From Acanthopleura granulata (Eukaryota > Mollusca > Polyplacophora > Chitonida > Chitonidae): 64,000 nt of DNA. Numbering within the stretch: the stretch's first letter is position 1; every line of letters starts with the position of its first letter. The stretch covers positions 15,153,357-15,217,356 of the forward strand of contig JABBOT010000010.1 of assembly GCA_016165875.1 (NCBI GenBank), given 5' to 3'. Shown piece after piece: positions 1-10,723 of this stretch. The notes below the pieces were generated by a model. The model did not search any database and had not been told where the DNA came from. It was given only the letters and a program-made list of their open reading frames with translations. A program made the translations under genes and the position numbers.

Positions 1-26
1 TGTACCTCACTGTTCACAAAACTCAC

Positions 27-3000
27 CCTTCTTCCCTGTATACTGTGAAGATTGTCCTGAAGCAAGTGTTGTACTTAATCTGCCCAGGAACAGGTTGTGG
101 CCCCTGGATGCGACTTTTGGCAACATCAAATGGAATATTAACGCATGAGGCAATGATCCCCCCTGTTAACCCAATGCCAAATCTCCGCAACAAATCCAGA
201 TACGGTTCCTGTGTGAGATGACATGATGAGCTAACAGAATACACACAATCTTGAATATGAGAATCAGCATTCTGACACACTACTAACAGAAGTCAATGGG
301 GAAACTTTACCACTAAATGTAATTCGGGTCAGAGCTATGTAGTCTACTGCTCATTCCTGCATTCATGATGACGTTTTGTGGGCAAGCTGATTACTTGGGC
401 AGAGCAAGAGAACGATGGTCATGTCACAGTTCCTGGGTAAATGTTCATACACAGTACCTAATGTTGATTTACCTATTTCCTGATTTACAACTTTTTTCGT
501 GTGTAAATGAAAACTTAGTGTTATAAACACCAATTAAATATGTAAAAATAAACAAAAAAACATTTCAGTTCAACATTGTTTTATGTCCTTTAAATCAATC
601 CAGGTAAATATACATTACACTGTTTTAAATATGAACTCGTTCATTTATTTGACTAGTGTTTAACTTGAGGAATTTTCACTTACTATGATGGAAACCCTAC
701 CTGTCTGTCCAGTTTATAATGTTGGTGTTGTAATACAATACTTAACACCATCTGGCCTTTACATGTACGTGTAACTTGGTGCCTTGTGCCAATTCTTTCA
801 ACATTTCAAAAATCATGGACATGATTTAAATGCATGATTACAATTATTAAACTAAATCTGAAGAAAATGCTCTTACAGAATACTGTGGTACAATCCCCTT
901 CACACTGTGGTAAAACCCGAAGTATATCATATTAAACACCCCATGTCTTAGTAAGGTGGATGTGAGGCCCTTGTTTATCCCTTCCAGTCCAAAGCCTTTG
1001 CTTCTGACAATCTCTCTCGCTGTGGTGAATGAAGTCTTTTGCTGTATAAAAACAGAATCCATGAATTCAGGCCACAGAAGATGCTCAGGAGGTAAAAAAG
1101 TTCAACACCATGTACAAGACAATGTATACCCAGATAACCCAGTAGTTCCCAGGAATTACACTGGTTGTGTTGAATATCACTCAATACAGTAGCGTTTACA
1201 CTGGTGTCAACAATTTTACACCATCTTTAAGGCTTCAGTAGAGCATTTTTGTGATGCAGTACGCTAAAAATCCCCAGCATAAGAGATCTGAGAGAAATAA
1301 GTTTGATAAAAATCAGTCCATGAAGCTTTTTTACAAGAAAATCCATGTCCTCATGAATATTCATGGTTTGCTGACGTGAGTATATACAGCCCAAACTGTT
1401 TTCACATGAATATTCTTGCTTGTTTGCATGAATAATGAAATAATCATTTCCCACCTTTGAGTAGGCTGATCTCTCAGCTTGTAGCTTGACTTTGACAACT
1501 TCAAAGGGGTTTATAACAACAGCCTCTGTTAGGCCTGCAAACAACCCAGCCATGGAGAACAACTGAAAATAATGTGACACATATTCTTGGAAAATCTTTT
1601 GTATCTTTCATTTCATTCACAATTTTAATGTTTATGATTACTGGTCAATTGAAGGTGATTTCATTAAAATTTAGAAACGTCTATTCTAACAAAATTGCTT
1701 AGTATATGTATATATTTATTTATTTGATTGGTGTTTTACACCATACTTAAGAATGTTTCACTGATACGACCTGCAACCTGCACAGTATATAGATTTAACA
1801 GATATATGTTTGTGCTTTCATGTACATATATAGAAATACACCTACATATTGTATGAAACCTGTCTATCTCATGCAACATTTCTTGAATCTGTGTTAATGG
1901 TCAATGCAATCCAAATTCCTTTATTTTCAGTTTCCAATACTACAATGCGATTAACTAATACATGTGGATGTCAAAACTGAGATAGACAGTGTATTCTCTT
2001 CTCTATTCATACCATATGTTAGAAAGCTAGTGCACCATGGTAAAGTTTTAAGGGAACCACAATATTCCGCTTTCTCGGAGAACATTCACCCGCACATACC
2101 ATTGGAGTAGGCAAATAGTTGCCATACGAGAACAACTGCTTGTATCTCTCAAAGGTGAAAAACTTGACAGCACGTTTTGGTGTCTCGGCCAGCAGCGGTG
2201 GAAGTATGCCTTTGTAGAATGATAATGGTCTGCAAACATGTGACAAAAAGTTAACCACATGTATTGTACCTTTCTCTGAACTTTCTTGCCATGTACTAAT
2301 TCTTACGGAATGTTTGACAGATTACAAATACAAATTTTTTTTAACCATATATACCTTCAACATCACATATCCCACTTTTCTCTTCTTTCAAATACAGCCC
2401 TTTACAATAATTTTTTTCTGAGTAGGACTATAGTTTTATTTCATAAAACTACAACATTACCATGAATGTTAAATTATATATCTGTTTGTGAGTTCTTTTT
2501 AGAGGATAGTTTTAATGACAAGTTGTCTGTCACATTTAAGCAAGGAAAAGCCCTAGTTGATCCCGCAGAGACAAGCCTAATAGAAACTTAATGATAATAT
2601 CTAAAAACTACTTCAAAGTTAAACATACGTGTATATGACAGATGTCTTGCCAACAGATTGCTGCAGCACAAATGACAGCTGTTAATCAGGCTTGTGGGTG
2701 TATCTGTTTTGTCATAAGCAAACACTATGTGATTAAAGGGAAAGAAAACACGAAAATGAAGTTACGGTGAATGGAAAGTACATTTAAAAATTATTTAAAA
2801 AATACTTTTACTGAATTTTTTGGATCTATTTTCACCAAATTAAATGCAGTCAAATGTTTTTATTGTACGGTGTTTTTTTTTTTCACCAGTGACATCACAA
2901 AACTTGCTGCACACATTTATGCTGTACTGTTTGCCAGTGTATGAAACAGCTAACACTATATTAATTTCTACTTTAGGTTCAGAGAAAAGTCAATGTGACG

Positions 3001-6000
3001 TCACTAGTGAACGACATTATCAGTATGGTCCAAAAAATCCACCATACAATCAAAACATTTGACTGCATTTAATTTGGTGTAAAAAAATTCAAAAAAATTC
3101 AGTAAAAGTATTACGGGCTATAGTTTTTAATGCTCCTTTCATTCACCATAACTTTGTTTCTGTGTGGTCTTTCCCTTTGAAGTGAGAATTACACTTCTGG
3201 GTGAGTCTTTTTGTTTTTGTTTTTGTTTAAACTTCCCCACATCCCTGCATTATGTGACAGGCCACACCTTCCCTAGCCATATCCATTCTATGACCACATC
3301 TACCCTTCTGCCAAGTACATCCTCCTGAAGCAGTACACCAGGGACATGCATCGGTGTGGATCCTCCCTGCCTCACCCCACACTCTTACACCATGGCCACA
3401 CCCATCCTGTGACCACACCCACCTTTCTGTCCGGTACATCCTCCTGCAGAAGTCCACCAGGGGCAGGTATCTGTGTGGATCCTTCAGGCCTCACCCCACA
3501 CCCATACACCTCTGCCTTACCCATTCCGTGACCACACCCACCTTTCTGTCCAGTACATCCTTATGAACCATTTCATCAAGGACCTGTATCGGTGTGGTTC
3601 CTCTGGGTCTCACAACACACCCTTACACCCTGGCCACCAAGACACCCGTTAACATCTCTGACCAAACCCTGTCTGTGTGCGTATTTAATATGCTGATATA
3701 GCATACAGACGTCAGACGTAAGAAGTCCAACAATAATAGACGTATGGGTGGGTGCAGTATCAAGGTAGCAATACCCAGAAGACATCGGGCTGTTGCAGTA
3801 TTGACCAAATTCAAGTTGGCTTGGGTTACTGTTAATAAAATCAGTTTTATTCAAAATCTCATTAGCTGCCTTCTCCATTACTGGATGGTTTGTCAGCAAG
3901 AAATGTCATGCCACTGACCCCACAAGTAATACTTGGATTTGCATGCAACGTAAACCCTGGCTATCTGTGCTGACAGACATGAGAAGTGAAAAAGAGATTT
4001 GTTTTCGTTTTGGAGTATCGATGTTTGACCATCTATGCACATATTATACATCAGTATGGAGACATCCAGGAACACAGCCATGTCAATCTTATGTTACCCA
4101 TTCTGTGACCACACCCAATCTTCTGTTTGGTATCTGCGCCTGAAGCAGTCCACCAGGGGGCTGAATGAGTGTAGATCCTCTGGGCCACACATGCACCCTT
4201 ACACTCTGGTTCCACCCTCTCCTGTGACCACACCCACCTTTTTGTTCAGTACATCCTCCTGAACCAGTCCACCAGGGATGTGTATCAGTGTGGATCCTCC
4301 GGGCCTCACCCCACACCTTTGCACCCTTGCCACACCCTTTAATACTGTGGCCACACCCATCCTGTGACCACACCCACTTTTCTGTCCAGTACATTCTCCT
4401 GAAGCAGTCCACCAGGAATGTGTATCCTTTGGGAATCACTCACTCCCTTACACCCTGGTCCCACCCATCAATACATGCAACACCCATCCCCTGACCACAC
4501 CCACCCTTTTGTTCGGTGCATCTTCATATAGCAGTCCACCAGGGACATGTATCAGTGTGGCCTCACTCACTCCCTTACACCTTGGCCACACCCACTCTTT
4601 TGTTCGGCACATCTTCCTGAAGCAGTCCAACAGGGACATGTATGGGTGTGGATCCTTCAAGCCTCACTCACTCACCCTGGTCCCACCCATCAATACACCC
4701 TGGCCACACCCATCCTGTGACCACACTCACCCTTTTTTCCAGTACATCCTCCTGAATCAGGCCATCAGGGATGTGTATCAGTGTGGATCCTCCAGGTCTC
4801 ACCCACACCTTTACACACTGGCCACACCCTTTAATACTTTGGCCATGCCCATCCTGGAACCACCCACCTTTCTGTCCGATACATTCTCCTGAAGCAATCC
4901 ACCAGGGACATGTATCACTGTGGATACTCTGGGCCTCACTCACTCCCTTACACCCTGGTCACACCCTTTTTGTTCGGTACATCCTCCTGAAGCAGTCCAC
5001 CAGGGAAGTGTATCGGTGTAGATCCTCCTGTTCTCACACACCCTTACACCTTGGCTACACCCTTTAATACCTTGGCCATACCCATCCCGTGACCACACCC
5101 ACCCTTCTGTCCGGTACATCCTCCTGAAGCAGTCCACCAAGGATGTGTATCGGTGTGGATCTTCCGGGCCTCCCTGAATCTGAAAACGTGTCTTGATCAG
5201 ATCCAGAGGGTGCATAATGGACACCTCGACAAATCCTGCATAGGAAAACATAAACATGGTTTACACAAATGCAGTTCTTTGATGTTTACATTCTTCTCAA
5301 GAACATGCCTTATATGTTATGCCTAACAGCATGGGCAGAGGAAACCATGCAAGGTTGTTAGAAGTCCTGCCTTCACAGGGTTCTTCAGTATTTTATAATA
5401 ATTCATTTGTTTTCCCCTTTGTTGGCGTTTCATGCTGTTTTTACTTTCATATATATTGTAGGTAGGTTAGATTTACAGGCAGAAAGATTCTGGCAGCTGC
5501 AAGGGTGTGGGGGGTGGAGACAGCATGTAACAATTCAAACACCTGACACACCTCCTACCTTTAAGTTACTGCCAAACCAATGGGAGCTGGGTTTGAACCT
5601 GCAACAGTATGTTTTCAATGTCTATAGATATTCTGGCTGAAGATTTTACTTTCACATTTTCACCTCTGTGTTATAACATAACAAAATTTGTACTGCTACC
5701 AAGCACGATAAACTGAACACAAAGTTACTCAACACAGCAGCAGAGCCGACTGATTGTCACAGTATGGTACATCAACCCAGAAAATAACAGATATTATTTA
5801 TTATTAACACATTTATTAACTTATTTACTTGATCAGTGTTTAATGCAGAGCACAAGAATATTACATATACAGCAGCCAGCATTATGGTGGCAGGAAACCA
5901 TGCAGACCTCAGGTTAAATCCATGGTCATCTGAAGGTTGGATGGATGGCTGGTAAACCGTTCCATGTATGACCTGTGTCACAGAGGAAGCCAGCAAGTGC

Positions 6001-6391
6001 TGTGCTTGAACTCACAGTAATTGCATTGGTGAGAGGCACCTGGGTCATTATGCTCTACTAATATGCTAAACCCCTCTACCATGGAGGCCCCCTATTATTA
6101 ATGTATATATAAGATCATCCAGTTGTGCCAAGTGTACACATCGTGTATATGTGCACTTTGCCCATACAGGGTACCGTGCTCAACCTGGGGTGCCACTTCA
6201 AATTTTCTATTCAGTCCACAATAAATGTCACGTACAAAATAGACGAGTGAGCTAATTTTCACGTATACACAGCATTTTCAGTACACACAATATGTATATG
6301 CTTTGCTTTTACCCGCAGTTCCACCAGCGACAAACTGCATGGCGCCCAGGGTAGTTGCAGAGCGCGGCGCCCGGGCGGGAGGAGAGCCCAT
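27..6391 (-). CDS. SLC25A21: Mitochondrial 2-oxodicarboxylate carrier (SLC25A21-like), 3' end off window
   Basis: Six coding exons on the minus strand: 6391-6313, 5235-5103, 2229-2100, 1562-1455, 1041-877 and 208-27. All have GT-AG borders and phases that close exactly. They encode about 265 residues; the vertebrate protein is about 299, so the last exon lies left of position 1. Three mitochondrial-carrier signatures Px[DE]xx[KR] are visible: HPLDLIKTR, NPFEVVKVK and IPFDVAKSR, one per carrier repeat, as expected for a six-helix inner-membrane transporter. From family knowledge it exchanges 2-oxoadipate and 2-oxoglutarate in lysine and tryptophan catabolism. Segments such as FYKGILPPLLAETPKRAVKF and RHGVFNMIYFGFY match my memory of SLC25A21. 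I chose the ATG at 6391 because it leaves an N-terminus of vertebrate-like length before QFVAGGTAG; in-frame ATGs at 6427 and 6340 are alternatives. The intron between exons 2 and 3 contains an exon-derived minisatellite. Confidence 0.93.
1714..1773 (-). mobile_element. SINE tail fragment
   Basis: Short piece of the window's tRNA-derived SINE. It shows the (TATT)n tail, then GATTGGTGTTTTA and the CTTAAGAAT block, and stops before the body. It sits in the intron between carrier exons 2229-2100 and 1562-1455. Confidence 0.6.
2735..3181. mobile_element. Fold-back / MITE-like element with long terminal inverted repeats
   Basis: The left arm (from about 2735) and the right arm (ending about 3181) are reverse complements over roughly 140 bp. 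Shared blocks in order are AAAGGGAAAGA, GTTA(C/T)GGTGAATG, ATACTTTTACTGAATTTTTT and CACCAAATTAAATGCAGTC. The short unique centre encodes nothing. No transposase is present, so it is probably a non-autonomous element. It lies in the intron of the SLC25A21-like gene next to the exon-derived minisatellite. Its termini resemble those of the element at 25180-25555. Confidence 0.82.
3227..5102 (-). repeat. Exon-derived minisatellite in the SLC25A21 intron
   Basis: About eleven diverged copies of a unit of roughly 115-135 bp lie directly downstream, in gene direction, of the carrier exon 5103-5235, interrupted by unique sequence at about 3660-4090. Each unit contains about 65 nt of the exon (the part coding DPHRYTSLVDCFRRMYRTE, degraded to varying degrees) plus about 55 nt of the adjoining intron. 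Most units therefore carry the exon's splice donor (GTGGGT). Landmark copies of the exon core lie near 3333, 3449, 3566, 4145, 4263, 4402, 4532, 4621, 4758, 4894 and 4991; the genuine exon copy is near 5128. Confidence 0.9.
5811..6092 (-). mobile_element. tRNA-derived SINE, near full length
   Basis: Tail to head on the plus strand: (TTTA)-rich tail, diverged body, GAACTCACAG (B-box side), GAGAGGCACCTGGGTCATTA, and a diverged tRNA head ending in ATGGAGGCCCCC. It lies in the first intron of the carrier gene. It is more diverged than other copies, for example in the GCGCTAGCGCGC head segment. Confidence 0.8.
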
Positions 6392-6392
6392 C

Positions 6393-6780
6393 TGGGGGGC
6401 AGCAGAAGCTTCCAATCGCCCGGTCATCGTTCCGAAGGCCGCTGATCCAGGTTTCCTACAGCTCCCAATAAATGGACTGTCATCACCGCCTCTCCACTGA
6501 TCGCGGTTGTACCTGAGAGTATTCTAAGCAGACAGTGACACTGACAGTTCTAGTTTACTCTGACACACTTTCGCTAGCAGGCCGTTCCTGTGCTATATAG
6601 ATATTTGAGCAGTCGAGTGATCTAGTTTGACTCCGTGCTGCCGCATGGCAGTAGCAGGGAGCAATCAGTACTTCAATTTCACAGCGATGTGTGGTTGTCT
6701 CCCTTCGCAGCAAGGATCAATCTGGCAGCATGGAGTAAACTGTTGAGTTCGATCCAAGTGTCCTAGTATGTCATGTGTTT
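6393..6780. promoter_or_regulatory. Probable promoter region of the SLC25A21-like gene
   Basis: The first coding exon and the sequence just upstream (about 6330-6500) are markedly richer in CG dinucleotides than the surrounding AT-rich DNA, as expected around a metazoan housekeeping promoter. The carrier is transcribed leftward. MRPS12 lies to the right on the plus strand, so this region could serve both genes, but I could not identify a MRPS12 upstream exon here. No TATA box is asserted. Confidence 0.35.
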
Positions 6781-7059
6781 TGTGTGATTCTTTGAAATGT
6801 TAACAAAATGTTCTTTTTGAATTTGAGTGATGACTTATATAACTGTAAATGTGATTGATGCACGCAGTTTAAAACTCTGAACATGTCCCTTGCAGATGTT
6901 GTTGTTGTTGTTGTGGTGTATGTAACATAACCAACCGGCCATGGCAAGATACAAGCTCAACAAACCCAGTATTTGACATTGATGTGACTAGAAGTCGGGG
7001 TTGTCCCTAATCTGAATGACGAATGACAACACCATATTTATATGATGAATGATCCCTTA

Positions 7060-8220
7060 TTATAGGAAACGACACTGGTCTCAAATGGAATGACACTGAT
7101 GTCACCTGTCATTCCATGTACTCAACCCTCTGGGGACCACTTGTACCCTAAGGATATGAAATAACACATGGTAACGCATGGAATGATACGTATCATTCAA
7201 TATCCCTTGAGTACAACTGGTCCTCAGATATTTGTGTTTGATGGAATGACTGGTGATATCAGTCTCATTCCATATGATATCAATGTTATTCCATACCTCT
7301 AGAGTACAACTAGTGCAGAGATTTTAGTGTATTGTGGAATGACAGGGGATATCAGTCTCATTCCATATGATATCAATGTTATTCCATACCTCTAGAGTAC
7401 AACTAGTGCAGAGATTTTAGTGTGTTGTGGAATGACAGGGGATATCAGTCTCATTCCATATGGTATGAGTGTCATTCCATATCCCCAGAGTACAACTTGT
7501 CCTCAGATTGTTGTATATGGTGGAATAACAGGTAATATCAGTCTCCTTTCAAGTGATATCAGTGTTGTTCCATCTCAGAAGCAGTTGATCTTAAAGTATT
7601 GTGTGAGTGGAATGCCATGCGGTATCAGTGTCATCCCATTTGATATCAGTGTTATTTCATATCCCTAGAGTACAACTGGTCTGGAGAGTATTGTGTAGGG
7701 TGGAATGACAGGTGATACCAGTGTCATTCAGTGTGATATCAGTGTCATTTTATATCCCTAGAGTACAACTGGTCCTGAGAGTGTCATGTATGGTGGAATG
7801 ACACGTGGTATCAGTGTCATTCCATATCCCTAGATTAAACTGATCCCAAGAGTGTTGTGTAGGTGCAGTGACAGTTGATATCATTGTCCTTCCATGTAAT
7901 GATAGTGTCATTCCATATCCTTAGAGTACAACTGGTCAAAAGAGCATTGTGTACGTTGAAATGACACTGATGTCAGTGTCATTTCATATTCCTAGAGTAT
8001 AACTGGTCCCCAGAGTGTTGTGTGGGTGGAAGGACTGGCGATAATAATATCATTCCATTTGTTATCAGTGTCATTCCATATGCATTGAGTAAGATGGGTT
8101 CCTACAGTGTTGTGTAGGGTGGAATAACAGCAGATATCAGTGTCATTCCATGTGATATCAGTGTCATTCCATGTGATATCAGTGTCATTCCATGTGATAT
8201 CAGTGTCATTTGTTTTTCAA
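7060..8220. repeat. Minisatellite with about 93-bp palindromic unit
   Basis: Tandem array between the carrier and MRPS12. Units carry TAGAGTACAACTGGTC, then GTGTGGAATGACA, GATATCAGTGTCATTCC and related blocks. Two adjacent copies of the block ending CCATACCTCT lie 93 bp apart (7291 and 7384). Within a unit, GGAATGACA and TGTCATTCC are inverted around a GATATC core, so each unit can fold into a hairpin. The right end (about 8125-8215) collapses to a 21-bp repeat containing GTGATATCAGTGTCATTCC. No coding function is seen. Confidence 0.88.
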
Positions 8221-9647
8221 TAGTAAGGGAACATTCATTGTATAAATATAGTCTTGTCATTTGTCATTCAGTTTTATTCGCTATTCAGATTAGGGATATC
8301 CCTAGAATTCTGGTGTGGTTGAATTATACATTTTACCATGTCTCTGGTTATCTTCATATCCCTCTGTTCTGACAGTCAGGAAAGAAAATGATTGATTTGT
8401 GGTGAAAAGAAGTAAATATAGATTTTCATACCACAGAGTAGAACATTTTCAGGTCTAAGTTAAAAGAAAAGACAACACTAGAAGAAAGTGCAGATGTATC
8501 CCACAGTGAAAGGAGGGTACCTTTTACTTCATGCACAATGTTAAATTCAAGAGCTTCGCTCTTTTAATTAATCAGGCTAATTTTTGAGTTATTTTTATGA
8601 CTTGAAAACATAGGTTCTGCTGACATCACATTAACTCTGTATGCCTTACGTACAAACTTTTGTGTTCTGGTTTCTCTGACATGGGTTATCCCATGGCCTG
8701 ATCAGAATTCCAGAGCAAGATTGATTTAGATGTTATAGTGCTTCAGAAAAACATAGCTGCTCTTTGTGTTTGTTTCCATGCCTCTCCCAAAATAACCGAG
8801 GTTATATAATTTGTTGTCTTTCTTTAAACTAGTTGGATTGGACGCCTGTTGTAGTCAGACAAAGCTGCCGAGGAGGTGGAACTCTAATGAACGGAGAATA
8901 GTCTTTTCAGTATCTGCTTTGGAAAATTTCCCACGGACTGCTAACCTGTACTTGTCCCATAATTCTCTGATTTATGAGACCGTTTGGGAGTCACTGGTCA
9001 TGGTATTGGTGTATGTGGCATAAAGGAATTGCCATTAACTTATGTACATTTGTCTCCATGACAGTATACAATATAATTTCAATGTAAAATACCTAAAACT
9101 AATTATGACTCTCCCATTTGCTTTACTTCCAGAATATACAGCTGGAAGTTACCCACATTGTAATACAACCTCCCAGTGCTTGGAAATGTCCCCTTGAGCC
9201 TGTCAAGTTGAATGGATAATTCTTCACCAAGATGAGTCAACTTAGTGGATCTCTGCCTAAGCTGTGTCGGCTGTTCAGTAACCTGTGTGGACAACGATAT
9301 CCTCAGACCACACCACAACTTGGTTCTTGTGAGGATGAGTTTCTGTTATGTTCTTTTTTTTTTTGCAGTCAGGTGTTCCCTAGCTCATTAACTCTAAGCT
9401 GAGAATACCTGCAGGGAGGAGGGGCAAGCAATCACTGCAGTTTACTTTAGTAAACTAAACTCCAAAAACTTGCAAGTACTCCAGCGTATCAGCAATATAG
9501 GCATTTAATAGAAGTCAGAATTTAAGACTTACAGCTTACGTTGGGATTAATCCCTTAAGAGCCCAATCTGTTCTTGAGTATGGCATAAATAAGTAAATAA
9601 ATATTACAAATTTAAGTCCCCAGACAAATATACGAAAAAAAAAAATC

Positions 9648-9797
9648 AAGCCCCGCTCACCCTGGCTTCTTCTGCGACCTTAAGTGGGAAGGTAACAACC
9701 TACAGATGGCGCTGTTCCGTTTATTCCACTATAATGCTGGCCACTGTTGTATAAGTCAAACATTCGAGTATGGCGTAAAAAAACAATGAAATAATGA
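9648..9797 (+). mobile_element. SINE, head-truncated
   Basis: Reads in SINE sense: CACCCTGGCTTCTTC, then a degenerate body (AACAACCTACAGATGGCG, ATAATGCTGGCCACTGTTGTATAAG), then the 3' block GAGTATGGCGTAAAA and an A-rich end. The tRNA-like head is missing. A shorter tail-only piece (CTTGAGTATGGCATAAATAA) lies just upstream at about 9573-9604. Confidence 0.7.
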
Positions 9798-10170
9798 AAA
9801 AAAAAATGCATGGAGTTTTGTCTGCAGAAATACCATGCAAAGAATATGGATTCATGTAACAGTTTGTATTATTGATTTACAATTGTACAGTTTGATGTTC
9901 CAGATGGAACTTATAATTTTTAATGGTAACTTAAAACCTTAGTTTGGTGAGAGCATAGGTAATATTTGTGTGGATGGCCAGATTAATCATTATTCCATGT
10001 ATGATATGAAAGACCTTTGTTGATGCATTTGGCAAGATGTAGTGGTTTCTCTCTTTCTCATTTTAAAAACTGTAAAGAATAAACTTGTTGTACATGACAG
10101 ATAAAAAATTATTTTTTTTTATAAGAGAGAAAAACTGATGTTCTCTCTGAAGCAGTGAAAAATGTTGATA

Positions 10171-10267
10171 AAGTGTGATGTTTCAGATGAAGTGTGATGT
10201 GTCAGATGAAGTGTGATGTTTCAGATGAAGTGTGATGTGTCAGATGAAGTGTGATGTGTCAGATGCA
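10171..10267. repeat. 19-bp tandem repeat
   Basis: About five copies of AGTGTGATGTKTCAGATGA lie just upstream of the MRPS12 exon acceptor. No function is evident. Confidence 0.85.
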
Positions 10268-10331
10268 TGCATGTCATTTGTTGGAACATCACCTTCAGTG
10301 CTTAATTTCACCTTGTAACCTTGTATTTCAG

Positions 10332-10723
10332 GTATTGCTTCAATAAAGCAATCCCAACCAGCATGGCCTGTTCAGCAGTCAGCTTCCATGGCATCTCTCC
10401 TGCAAATGCATAGAAAAGGCCCACCCAAAAAACCTCCCAAGAAGCCTGGGCCAACTGATGGCAGACCATTTTTACGAGGTGTTGTGTTGAAGACACTTGT
10501 CAAAAAGCCTAAGAAGCCGAATTCTGCTAATCGTAAATGTGTGCGTGTGAAGTTAAGCAACGGTCGCGAGGCTACAGCGTATGTGCCAGGAGAAGGGCAT
10601 AACCTGCAGGAGCACAGTATTGTCTTGGTCAGAGGGGGGCGTGTCCAAGACTTACCGGGCGTCAAGCTGAAGTGTGTTCGAGGAAAATATGACTTAGCCC
10701 ATGTGAAAAAAGAATCCCGATGA
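10332..10723 (+). CDS. MRPS12: Mitochondrial small ribosomal subunit protein uS12m (MRPS12)
   Basis: An exon begins after a clear acceptor (TTGTATTTCAG) and runs open to TGA at 10723. From ATG 10388 it encodes 111 residues beginning [20 protein letters not shown]. It contains the S12 signatures [32 protein letters not shown] and [15 protein letters not shown]. In bacteria and mitochondria S12 forms part of the decoding centre of the small subunit. The frame stays open from 10332 to 10388 with no in-frame ATG, and the residues just before MASLLQ resemble the vertebrate protein. An upstream exon supplying the mitochondrial targeting peptide is therefore likely, but I could not place it. A possible poly(A) signal AATAAA is at 11469. 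Identity is secure; the start is not. Confidence 0.93.

Noticed and set aside
3227..4943. Several open frames over the carrier intron array, both strands
   Set aside because: They arise from the repeat unit, and only fragments resemble the carrier exon. They are not separate genes.
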